From Bacillus sp. UNC41MFS5 (lineage in GTDB: Bacteria > Bacillota > Bacilli > Bacillales_B > DSM-18226): a stretch of 24,593 nt of DNA. The stretch's first letter is position 1; each line of letters opens with the position of its first letter. Positions 7,061-13,275 of the stretch are shown here, one piece after another. Where the stretch lies: assembly GCF_000686805.1 (NCBI RefSeq), contig NZ_KK366022.1, positions 1 through 24,593 on the forward strand. Direction: 5' to 3'. The translations under genes were made by a program, and so were the position numbers. Below the pieces are notes generated by a model. That model did not search any database. It saw nothing but the letters and a program-made list of their open reading frames with translations, and was not told the origin of the DNA.

Positions 7061-7879
7061 ATGTTTTTCTTGGGACTGTTCCAGCAGTTGCCCGTAAAAA
7101 TTTTAACGGTGGCACTGCTGATTATACTTACGGTTTATTTGATCCGCAAATCCATCAAGCTTTTCTTTGACAAAACGTACTTCTTGGATGAAAAACGGGA
7201 AGAGACCTTGATGCATTTCGCCAACCAAGTGACAAAGGTATTGGGACTTGTGTTCTTCTTTATTTATGTACTTAGCCATTTCTTCGACCTGGAAAAGTTT
7301 GTCACTGGTTCTGTAGTGGTGGCAGGTGCCTTGGCATTAATCTTCCAGCATATCATTCGTGATTACATTATGGGGCTGACCTACTTGTTTGAGCGTCAGA
7401 TCCATCATGGGGATTATGTCATCATCAATGGAAACCGTCAGGGGAAAATCGAGGAAATCAGCATACGCTACCTGAAGATTCGCCAGTTTGACGGATACCT
7501 CTATACTGTCTCCTATAGCAGCATCGTGGAACTTCAGAACGGAAACCGGGGAATGCGCCGGGTGAACGAAAGTCTTGTCCTGAACTATAAGCAAAATCCG
7601 GACTATGCCTTTAAAGTGATGGAGGAAGTGGCAAAAACATGTAACGAGAAATACGGGGAATACCTGTTGAAGGATGAACACGGCTTTCCTGTGGAGAGTT
7701 TCAAATTCAACCAAATCACCGAACTGAACGTGGATTTCAGGGGTCACAGGTATTCATTATCAGGTCTTGTGAAAGAAGCGGATTTCTTGGAAGCGAGCAA
7801 AAAGGTAAGGTATGAACTGGCAATGGCTGCCTACAAAAACGACTTGAAGATGGCGGAGAGCCTCGACACAAGCCATTAA
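7061..7879 (+). CDS. Small-conductance mechanosensitive channel (MscS family)
   Basis: A 272-residue membrane protein of the MscS family, which opens under membrane tension and releases solutes on osmotic downshock. Helices lie near residues 10-28 and 52-72. The third, pore-lining helix is VTGSVVVAGALALIFQHIIR with its Gly/Ala pattern, followed by DYIMGLTYLFERQIHHGDYV and the beta domain (GKIEEISIRYLKIRQFDG). It is of the short, three-helix type. The start at 7061 is set by GGGAG 8 nt upstream; an upstream Met at 6989 has no such site. Its base composition looks richer in G and C than its neighbours. It is one of only two plus-strand genes in the repeat region. A terminator follows at 7891. 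Confidence 0.9.
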   Translation: MFFLGLFQQLPVKILTVALLIILTVYLIRKSIKLFFDKTYFLDEKREETLMHFANQVTKVLGLVFFFIYVLSHFFDLEKFVTGSVVVAGALALIFQHIIRDYIMGLTYLFERQIHHGDYVIINGNRQGKIEEISIRYLKIRQFDGYLYTVSYSSIVELQNGNRGMRRVNESLVLNYKQNPDYAFKVMEEVAKTCNEKYGEYLLKDEHGFPVESFKFNQITELNVDFRGHRYSLSGLVKEADFLEASKKVRYELAMAAYKNDLKMAESLDTSH

Positions 7880-7890
7880 ATATCATAAAA

Positions 7891-7919
7891 AGCAAGAGTA
7901 CATATCTCTTGCTTTTTTT
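7891..7919 (+). terminator. Intrinsic terminator of the MscS-type gene
   Basis: AGCAAGAG-TACATAT-CTCTTGCT, a perfect 8-bp stem followed by T6, 11 nt after the stop codon. Confidence 0.9.
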
Positions 7920-8141
7920 CTGCGGATTTTATTAAAGACGGGTGGTTCGGACCCCCTCCCGTTGTACTCCAGATGTCAAACTTAGGATTCTGAGCTAAAG
8001 TTATAATCAGGAGTAAATTAGATTCCCTTTACACAATCGAGTTAAACTCGATATACAAATTGGTTGGATCGATTTATACGGAAAGCTTATGGAGTATGGG
8101 CATATCAACTCCAGTTTACTACGCTTTTTTATTTTTTCTTA
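7920..8141. other. Non-coding stretch between mscS-type gene and repeat copy 8
   Basis: No credible gene. ACGGG...CCCGT around 7938-7963 can pair around a GC-rich loop. TCGAGTTAAACTCGA at 8037-8051 is a short palindrome. No other feature seen. Confidence 0.4.
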
Positions 8142-8185
8142 TTCCACTAACCTGCTTCTTTAGTTTAAGTAAAAATCTTCACAAT
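8142..8185 (+). repeat. Array repeat copy 8, short form without hairpin
   Basis: CACTAACCTGCTTCTTTAGTTTAAGTAAAAATCTTCACA joins a left end directly to a type-2 right end at the shared TTAGTT, with the central 60 nt missing. It is 94 nt from the HU terminator. Confidence 0.75.
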
Positions 8186-8279
8186 CTACTTTGATAAGTA
8201 TTCTAATTCCTCCTGATCTCTTTAATAATATAGCCGTATGTCCAAAAAGCCTCCCTGAATAGACACTCTATTTCAAACA

Positions 8280-8311
8280 CAAAAAGGCTCTAGGGATCAT
8301 ACCTTAGAGCC
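8280..8311 (-). terminator. Intrinsic terminator of the HU gene
   Basis: GGCTCTA (8286-8292) pairs with TAGAGCC (8305-8311). On the minus strand the hairpin is followed by TTTTTGTG. It lies 24 nt downstream of the HU stop. Confidence 0.85.
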
Positions 8312-8334
8312 AATTCTTTAAGAACTATACAAAC

Positions 8335-8607
8335 TTATTTAACAGCTTCTTTTAATTCCTTGCCTGGTTTAAAAGCTGGAACTTTAGAAGCAGAAATCTG
8401 AATTTCTTCACCAGTTTGTGGGTTACGACCTGTTCGAGCTGCACGCTCACGCACCTCAAATGTGCCAAATCCAATCAACTGGATTTTCTCTTCTTTTGCA
8501 AGAGTATTAGAGATGGTTTCAAACAATGCATCGACCGCATTTGCAGCATCTTTCTTTGTTAACTCTGTTTGTGTTACAACAGCATTCACTAATTCTGTTT
8601 TATTCAT
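8335..8607 (-). CDS. HU-type nucleoid DNA-binding protein
   Basis: A 90-residue histone-like protein that binds and bends DNA as a dimer. [10 protein letters not shown] starts as in HBsu of Bacillus, and [20 protein letters not shown] then [20 protein letters not shown] is the full DNA-binding arm, including the invariant Pro of the RNPQTG turn. The ATG at 8607 has AAGAGGTG 7 nt upstream; the TTG two codons earlier is too close. Differences from the main Bacillus HU ([20 protein letters not shown] in the helical part) suggest a paralogue rather than the essential hbs copy, but this needs a genome comparison. HU-type proteins also assist site-specific recombination, which is of interest given its place among the repeats. 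Confidence 0.95.
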   Translation of the reverse strand: MNKTELVNAVVTQTELTKKDAANAVDALFETISNTLAKEEKIQLIGFGTFEVRERAARTGRNPQTGEEIQISASKVPAFKPGKELKEAVK

Positions 8608-8799
8608 ATTCAAACACCTCTTCTTTTTATTTTTAAATTATGTAGGGATAAAAACATAACATATGTTCTACATGTTTGTCATTAAATAAGATTAGATAAA
8701 AGAAAGGTATATTCCTGCTTTTTCATGAAGATTAATATTAAAACTGGCTTTTTGGCGAAATAAAATGCATTATTCCCTTTTTTTTCAAATAATTCCTCC

Positions 8800-8880
8800 T
8801 TTAACTAAACTGCTTCGTTAGTGGAACAAAAAAATGGCTGACTTAGCAGCCAAATATTGTTGAACTGAAGCACCCGTTAG
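8800..8880 (+). repeat. Array repeat copy 9, full core
   Basis: The left end is TTTAACTAAACTGCTTCGTTAG. The hairpin is TGGCTG-ACTTAG-CAGCCA, a perfect 6 bp with different bases from the other copies. The right end is AAGCACCCGTTAG, after which the sequence departs from the other copies exactly at GTTAG. Confidence 0.85.
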
Positions 8881-8924
8881 CCATCCATGAAGCGGAAAAT
8901 CAGCGCTTCACCACAGAGAATGAA

Positions 8925-9115
8925 AATTAATCTTGCAGTCTATACTGTTTTAATGCTGGCGAAGAAGATCTTTGAACTATGGTGCCTTTGAGCCCATCCG
9001 TTAGTCTGACTCCAACGACCACGGTGTACCACAGACTGTCGCGCCCTTTTGAGGTAGCACTCATGGGAGATTAATCCTTATTCTGGTTGTTGCGCCAGCT
9101 TTGTCTGATCAAATG
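8925..9115. other. Structured non-coding block, possible remnant of an IS110-type element
   Basis: This block is more GC-rich than its surroundings and has no open frame. AGTCTG (9003-9008) pairs with CAGACT (9032-9037), enclosing a small GGTGTACC. CCCAT near 8994 can pair with ATGGG near 9064. It shares the order CCGTTAG..GAC..CATGGGAG with the segment after the IS110 transposase at 468-555. I recall similar sequence beside IS110 transposases of Bacillus but cannot confirm it here. It occupies the whole interval between repeat copies 9 and 10, in place of a gene. Confidence 0.35.
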
Positions 9116-9249
9116 TTAAATAGAAAGATGTTACTAAATCAATTTATAGCCAACACTAATATTATCTTTCAAGAGGCTCAGCCTTTTTTTAAAAACTGGT
9201 TTGTCTAGGTCTATTTTTCTATGCCTTTTTTCAGAAATTATTTTCATGG

Positions 9250-9319
9250 GAGTTCAATAAGAAAAAGCTGCCTCAATGACAGCTCTGATCTTAAACTCAA
9301 GCACCCGTTAGTTCAACAA
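9250..9319 (+). repeat. Array repeat copy 10, inner segment bounded by two core sites
   Basis: It begins at GAGTTCAATAAGAAAAAG, where other copies have GTTAGTTCAACAAGAAAAAG, and lacks the AACTGCTTC left end. The hairpin is AGCTG-CCTCAATGA-CAGCT. The right end AAGCACCCGTTAGTT then continues as CAACAAGG, which is the sequence that follows the left core in full copies. Confidence 0.8.
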
Positions 9320-9350
9320 GGTGGAAACCGAGATTGATAAGCAAAATAAA

Positions 9351-9689
9351 CTAATCTCCAATAGCGTATATATGTTTCTTTTGTTTTATCGCATCTTCGC
9401 ATAGTTCCTTTAATTCTTGTGCAAAAGTCCTTATTTCACATTGTTTTTCACCAGTCAAATTGTATTTATTAATTAAGGCTTCGCATATTACTAATAAATC
9501 TGGAATCTTATCTCTATATATTATTGTTTGACGATAAGGGTCAAGATTCAAAAGAAGATTAAAGTCATTACCAGAACCCTTTTCCATATTTATTAGGTAA
9601 GCGTGTGTTCTTTCGTTAAAATGAACATATTTATCTGCCTTTGATGCTTCTTTATTGGTTACTCCAATTACAAAATCTATTCCACACAT
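9351..9689 (-). CDS. Unknown small soluble protein
   Basis: A 112-residue protein, MCGIDFVIGVTNKEASKADK to KKHIYAIGD, with no signal peptide or membrane helix. The C-terminal half (LLVICEALINKYN and TFAQELKELCEDAIKQKKH) looks helical. I choose the ATG at 9689, which has AGGGAT 9 nt upstream, over a TTG at 9713. It lies 31 nt from repeat copy 10 on its 3' side, and copy 11 lies 58 nt beyond its start. No family recognised; a single-gene unit of the repeat-punctuated region. Confidence 0.65.
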   Translation of the reverse strand: MCGIDFVIGVTNKEASKADKYVHFNERTHAYLINMEKGSGNDFNLLLNLDPYRQTIIYRDKIPDLLVICEALINKYNLTGEKQCEIRTFAQELKELCEDAIKQKKHIYAIGD

Positions 9690-9747
9690 TGCTATCACAT
9701 CCCTAAAACCCAATAACAGTAATTATAGTAAATTTTAACCATCCATA

Positions 9748-9786
9748 TTCAACTAAACTGCTCAGTTGGTTAAAGAAGAATTATTA
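9748..9786 (+). repeat. Array repeat copy 11, short form
   Basis: TTCAACTAAACTGCTCAGTTGGTTAAAGAAGAATTATT is a left end joined at the GTT core to a type-1 right end (compare GTTAGTTGAAGAACGATTATT in copy 6). The hairpin is missing. Confidence 0.7.
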
Positions 9787-9911
9787 TAAAAAGATAAGCA
9801 TATTTTTCGAGCGTAAGTCCTTATTTTCGATATCTGAGGAACTTTATCATTTAATTAAACTATAAGTCAGATGTTCATATAATGACAGAAATGGCGTAAG
9901 AGGTGGGGAAA

Positions 9912-10373
9912 TTGAAATTTAAGATAATACCATCTAAGCTTTCGGAAGCAAACGAATTGTTAAAGATTCAAAAAGAAGCGTTTCATTCAGATTTAATCAA
10001 ATATAAGGATTATCATACAAGTCCTGCAACTGAATCATTGGATTACTTTTTTTTTAGAATGAAAAATTCTTTGCACTATTCTATATTCGTTGATGGCAAG
10101 CTTGCAGGCGGAATTTGTCTTGTAAAGCAAACAAAAGATCATAATTATTTGTATCGTATTTTCCTTGGTTCTGAATTTCAAAATAAAGGATTGGGAACAA
10201 AAATTTTACAGGAGTTGGAAAGGCAATTCCCTAAAGTTAAAAAGTGGTCACTTGATACACCAAAGGACAACCGTAGAAATCGCCATTTTTATGAAAAATT
10301 TGGCTATAAAAAAACAGGGGATCAACAAATTAACGAATACTTAACTCTAATTAATTATGAAAAGATTCTTTAA
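9912..10373 (+). CDS. GNAT family N-acetyltransferase
   Basis: A 153-residue GCN5-related acetyltransferase, which moves an acetyl group from acetyl-CoA to an amine. The acetyl-CoA binding motif A is LYRIFLGSEFQNKGLGTKIL (Q-N-K-G-L-G pyrophosphate loop). Motif B is DTPKDNRRNRHFYEKFGYKK, with the usual N-x-x-x-x-x-FYEKFGY. The start is probably TTG at 9912, because AAGAGG ends 8 nt before it; the GTG at 9903 lies inside the ribosome binding site. It is one of two plus-strand genes among the repeats, between copies 11 and 12. Substrate unknown. Confidence 0.88.
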   Translation: MKFKIIPSKLSEANELLKIQKEAFHSDLIKYKDYHTSPATESLDYFFFRMKNSLHYSIFVDGKLAGGICLVKQTKDHNYLYRIFLGSEFQNKGLGTKILQELERQFPKVKKWSLDTPKDNRRNRHFYEKFGYKKTGDQQINEYLTLINYEKIL

Positions 10374-10456
10374 CCTTTTTTATGCTCCTTTTATTAAGAT
10401 TGATATTCTCAAAAATAAAGTCCCTATTCGTAAAAGTTCACAATAAATCACGAAAT

Positions 10457-10552
10457 CATTAACTGCTTCGTTGTGTAATAAGGAAAAAGGGATTGCTGCG
10501 GCGATCCCATCTTCAACATAAGCACCCGTTACTTTGAGTGTATTTATTCACA
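10457..10552 (+). repeat. Array repeat copy 12, full length
   Basis: The left end is AATCATTAACTGCTTCGTTG. The hairpin GGGATTGC-TGCG-GCGATCCC (10489-10508) has one T/G that pairs in plus-strand RNA. The right end is AAGCACCCGTTACTTTGAG, then TTCACA. It serves the 3' sides of two converging genes, 9912-10373 and 10618-10863. Confidence 0.88.
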
Positions 10553-10617
10553 TGACAAATAGATTATCCAAGATGGATATTAAAAACGTTAAAAAAAGTC
10601 CAAATCTAGTATTTTTA

Positions 10618-10863
10618 TCATTCCTCATCAAAATTTACATCAAACAGATAATCAGATGATTCGGTACCTTCGAAGCTTTCTTGTGTGATATTTCCTTGAT
10701 CATCTCTTTTTTCTTCAGTTTTCTTCATTGCGAAGGTTGAAATATAATAGCATTCAACTGGTAACTGTTTTTCATCTAGTAATTGTATTTCTCCATTTGA
10801 TACGAAAAAATGAGTTCGATTTTCTACTGCATAATTGATTCGTTCCCCTGTACTTCGTATCAC
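10618..10863 (-). CDS. Small acidic unknown protein, second gene of a pair
   Basis: An 81-residue soluble protein, MIRSTGERINYAVENRTHFF to SSDYLFDVNFDEE, with an acidic C-terminus and no recognised domain. Its ATG overlaps the stop of the upstream gene (10860-11522) by four bases in an ATGA arrangement, so the two are translationally coupled and probably act together. Repeat copy 12 lies 66 nt beyond its stop. Confidence 0.7.
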   Translation of the reverse strand: MIRSTGERINYAVENRTHFFVSNGEIQLLDEKQLPVECYYISTFAMKKTEEKRDDQGNITQESFEGTESSDYLFDVNFDEE

Positions 10864-11522
10864 ATAGGAAGAAAAGTCACCCTTTGCATGAGTATATCCT
10901 TAATATCAAGCACATTAAGATTTTCAAAGAAATGGTCAGCTTCAATTAATCGATTGTATTGGAGCCATTTTTCAAGCTGACTATTCGTAACTCGATACCT
11001 ACTCTTACCAATATCATATCGAATTTTATAAAAATTATAGCTATTGCCATTTTGTCCGAGTAGCTGCCAGCTTAAGTCTGTAATTCTACCATCTTTAACA
11101 TATTCTACTTCAAAATCCTCAAGCCTTAAATTTTGGTTTTCTAGCTTTAATTCTTGCTTAATCAGTTCATATTCATCTTGAAAGTTCATCGTATATACTG
11201 AACCAAGTTCATGTTCGATAAATATTGGGCGGCTTTCCCATTCATGAATGGCAAATGGCAAAATCCAATGGACCAGTATAAATGCAAGAACACCAAAGAC
11301 AGATGCCATTCGTTTTACATCTACATTTAACGTAGGTCGAAAAAATAACAGGTACACTATAAACCCAAGAGGAAGTGGAATTTGATTGAAATTAAAAGCA
11401 AATGAACCTAATATAAAGTATCCAATTATTTTTATAGGAAAATAAGATTCTGCTTCGCCCTTTTTCAACACTAAAAATAAGAAACTAACAATTAATATAA
11501 CTGTGTAAACAATAGATGCCAT
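10860..11522 (-). CDS. Unknown membrane protein with large soluble C-terminal part
   Basis: A 220-residue protein. About four hydrophobic segments fill the first 95 residues (SIVYTVILIVSFLFLVL; IIGYFILGSFAF; PLPLGFIVYLLFF; VFGVLAFILVHWILPFAI). A soluble region follows, from EWESRPIFIEHELGSVYTMN to the end, with charged, helix-rich sequence. No enzyme motif recognised. The start has GGGGG 5 nt upstream. It is coupled by an ATGA overlap to the 81-residue gene. Its divergent neighbour across the repeat-rich gap is yugP. Confidence 0.72.
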   Translation of the reverse strand: MASIVYTVILIVSFLFLVLKKGEAESYFPIKIIGYFILGSFAFNFNQIPLPLGFIVYLLFFRPTLNVDVKRMASVFGVLAFILVHWILPFAIHEWESRPIFIEHELGSVYTMNFQDEYELIKQELKLENQNLRLEDFEVEYVKDGRITDLSWQLLGQNGNSYNFYKIRYDIGKSRYRVTNSQLEKWLQYNRLIEADHFFENLNVLDIKDILMQRVTFLPM

Positions 11523-11620
11523 TTTTACCCCCTATCTAGTAGGAAAACTTTTTGTTGGAGATCCGAGCTGAACAAAGCAAGCCTAAGTATAATATTCCTC
11601 TTTGTTTATGGCATTTCCTT

Positions 11621-11664
11621 CTTCAACTATCCTGCTTCGTTAGCGTAAGTACATTTTTTCACAA
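11621..11664 (+). repeat. Array repeat copy 13, short form and last copy in the window
   Basis: CTTCAACTATCCTGCTTCGTTAG runs directly into CGTAAGTACATTTTTTCACA, a type-2 right end, with no hairpin. No further copy was found from here to the right end of the window. Confidence 0.78.
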
Positions 11665-11712
11665 AGTTTATTTCATCTTAACATATATATCCAATTATAA
11701 CGTTCATTCTAA

Positions 11713-11858
11713 GCATTTTTTTGTAAGACCATTTGTATATCAAATTGAGGGTAAAATTGTAGGGGTACAACAGCCATTGTACCCCTACAATTTGTGGTGC
11801 AATTTACTATACGAATTTATATGTAATTTCTGCACAAATGGCTTTACACCAATAAAAA
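11713..11858. repeat. Nested palindromic element, MITE-like
   Basis: A perfect 17-bp stem, AAATTGTAGGGGTACAA (11754-11770) with TTGTACCCCTACAATTT (11777-11793), has a 6-nt loop. Outside it, TGTAAGACCATTTGTATA (left) matches the reverse complement of the right arm, TGTAAAGCCATTTGTGCA. Both arms begin with CATTTTTT. The whole is a roughly 145-bp imperfect palindrome, unrelated to the array repeat. Confidence 0.6.
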
Positions 11859-11897
11859 ATGAGTGTCAATTTGATAAGCAAATTGGCACTCATTTTA
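11856..11897. terminator. Strong bidirectional hairpin next to the palindromic element
   Basis: AAAATGAGTGTCAATTTG pairs with CAAATTGGCACTCATTTT (18 bp, one T/G). Runs of A on the left and T on the right give the form of a bidirectional terminator. No gene ends here on either strand. Confidence 0.6.
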
Positions 11898-12044
11898 ACT
11901 TACATTTTTAATGTTTGCGATAGGAAACGGAAACCGTTACCAAATTGGTTAGTCCTATTTTTAACAAGCACTTTATTACTAAAAAAGTGTACCTTAAAGT
12001 ATAATAATGTATATAAAATAGCATCTTGAGAAGGAGCATGCATC

Positions 12045-12725
12045 ATGGGTTTTATCGTTTATTTTATTCTAATCATGATAATTCCAATATTTGTGCAGAT
12101 GTATTTAAGGAGTACCTACTCTAAATTTTTGAAAGTAGGCTCCTCTTCTGGATTAACGGGTGCCCAGGCTGCTAGAAGAATCTTGGATCAAAATGGCTTA
12201 TACGATGTATCGGTGGAAGAAGTGAGAGGTCACTTATCGGACCACTACGATCCAAGAAGTAGAAGCGTTAGGCTTTCCTCATCGAATTTCTACGGAACAT
12301 CAATTGCTTCGATTTCCGTTGCCATTCACGAGGTGGGCCACTGTCTACAACAAAAGGATGGTTATGTACCTTTACGTGTAAGACATGCATTAGTACCTGT
12401 CGCAAATATTGGCTCAAATTTTTCATTTATCTTGATCTTAATCGGTATTCTTCTATCCTCTGCCAACTTTTTATTACTTGGCATTATCGCTATGGGCGCT
12501 GCAGTCCTTTTTCAGGTGGTTACGTTACCTGTCGAATTCAATGCGAGTTCCAGAGCTCTGGATGTAATGGTTGGTTCTGGTCTGATTAGAAATGAAGAAG
12601 AGTATCGAGCGAAAAAAGTGCTCAATGCGGCTGCGCTAACGTATGTAGCTGCAACAGTTGTAGCAGTAGCAGAATTACTCCGATTTGTTCTCATGTTTAC
12701 TGGAATGCAAAATAATGATGATTAA
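12045..12725 (+). CDS. yugP: YugP-type membrane zinc metallopeptidase
   Basis: A 226-residue membrane protein of the neutral zinc metallopeptidase family that includes B. subtilis YugP. There is an N-terminal helix (residues 3-20), then SSGLTGAQAARRILDQNGL, the conserved family block. HEVGH at residues 95-99 holds the two zinc histidines and the catalytic Glu. Two hydrophobic segments follow, then LPVEFNASSRAL with the likely third ligand Glu, and a C-terminal helix. AAGGAG lies 8 nt before the ATG. Physiological substrate unknown. It stands alone with its own terminator and marks the start of the repeat-free half of the window. Confidence 0.93.
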   Translation: MGFIVYFILIMIIPIFVQMYLRSTYSKFLKVGSSSGLTGAQAARRILDQNGLYDVSVEEVRGHLSDHYDPRSRSVRLSSSNFYGTSIASISVAIHEVGHCLQQKDGYVPLRVRHALVPVANIGSNFSFILILIGILLSSANFLLLGIIAMGAAVLFQVVTLPVEFNASSRALDVMVGSGLIRNEEEYRAKKVLNAAALTYVAATVVAVAELLRFVLMFTGMQNNDD

Positions 12726-12730
12726 GAATA

Positions 12731-12765
12731 AAAAATAAGACTTCCGCGGTGGAGTCTTATTTTTT
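12731..12765. terminator. Terminator after yugP, usable from both sides
   Basis: AAAAATAAGACT and AGTCTTATTTTTT form a 12-bp stem around TCCGCGGTGG. It sits between yugP and the convergent small gene 12776-12931. Confidence 0.9.
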
Positions 12766-12775
12766 GTTTCAGTTA

Positions 12776-12931
12776 TTAGGATTTTTCTGATGTGATGTCG
12801 TTATATGGCAAAATCAATTTTTCCAGTCGATTATAGTCCATCGAACTAATTTCCTCCATTAATCTCGGAATTGCTTTTTCAGGATAGCCATAATCACGAA
12901 GTAGTTTTCGCTTTTTCTCTATTTGATCCAC
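12776..12931 (-). CDS. Small charged protein, 51 residues, behind a Fur-like box
   Basis: Read directly from the minus strand: MDQIEKKRKLLRDYGYPEKA, then IPRLMEEISSMDYNRLEKLI and LPYNDITSEKS. It is a mostly helical, charged protein with no membrane segment. The start is GTG, preceded by GGGGAGG with 7 nt spacing, which is the strongest argument that it is real. It shares the terminator at 12731-12765 with convergent yugP. A Fur-like sequence lies 42 nt upstream. I do not recognise the family; it is not clearly one of the Fur-regulated basic proteins (Fbp) of B. subtilis. Confidence 0.65.
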   Translation of the reverse strand: MDQIEKKRKLLRDYGYPEKAIPRLMEEISSMDYNRLEKLILPYNDITSEKS

Positions 12932-12972
12932 AGTAATACCTCCCCTAATGTGTGTTGTGTTTTTTCCTTAAA

Positions 12973-12991
12973 AGAAACCATTATCATTTTC
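12973..12991 (-). promoter_or_regulatory. Fur-box-like operator
   Basis: The minus strand reads GAAAATGATAATGGTTTCT, 13 of 19 matches to GATAATGATAATCATTATC. The first two hexamers, GAAAAT and GATAAT, are good and the third is poor. It could make the small gene at 12931 iron-regulated. Confidence 0.35.
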
Positions 12992-13128
12992 ACATTTTGC
13001 CCGAGACCTTCATGTTCTATGAATCCTTTTCAAATTTCACCGAATAGGTTTACATAATATAATTACAGTTAACTGAATTAAATAATACCTTGCCTATTGT
13101 TTTCTTGACCGTGTGTCTGTACTCAGAT

Positions 13129-13158
13129 TTGACTAGGAATATCCAGTAACTATATAAT
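13129..13158 (+). promoter_or_regulatory. SigA-type promoter of the HAD gene
   Basis: TTGACT (13129-13134) and TATAAT (13153-13158) with 18 nt between them. A leader of about 110 nt would follow before the ATG at 13276. Confidence 0.55.
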
Positions 13159-13275
13159 AAATCCCCATCGATTATAAATGTTACTGTTTAAGTGTGTTTT
13201 GTATAGAGTTTTTCTTGGAACATGTTATACTTTGCTGTACAAATATCTGTGAAAGAATTAATGGGAGTGTGTATT

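Noticed and set aside
743..11664. Array repeats as a CRISPR array
   Set aside because: Spacing is 0.3-2 kb with genes between copies, copies vary in sequence, and no cas gene is present.
743..11664. Calling the array a true integron
   Set aside because: No integrase, no attI, and the core GTTAGTT does not match GTTRRRY at position 6; only layout and fold are similar.
11552..11911. Plus-strand 119-residue frame
   Set aside because: It crosses repeat copy 13, the palindromic element and a terminator-like hairpin, has no ribosome binding site, and its Cys/Phe/His-rich translation looks random.
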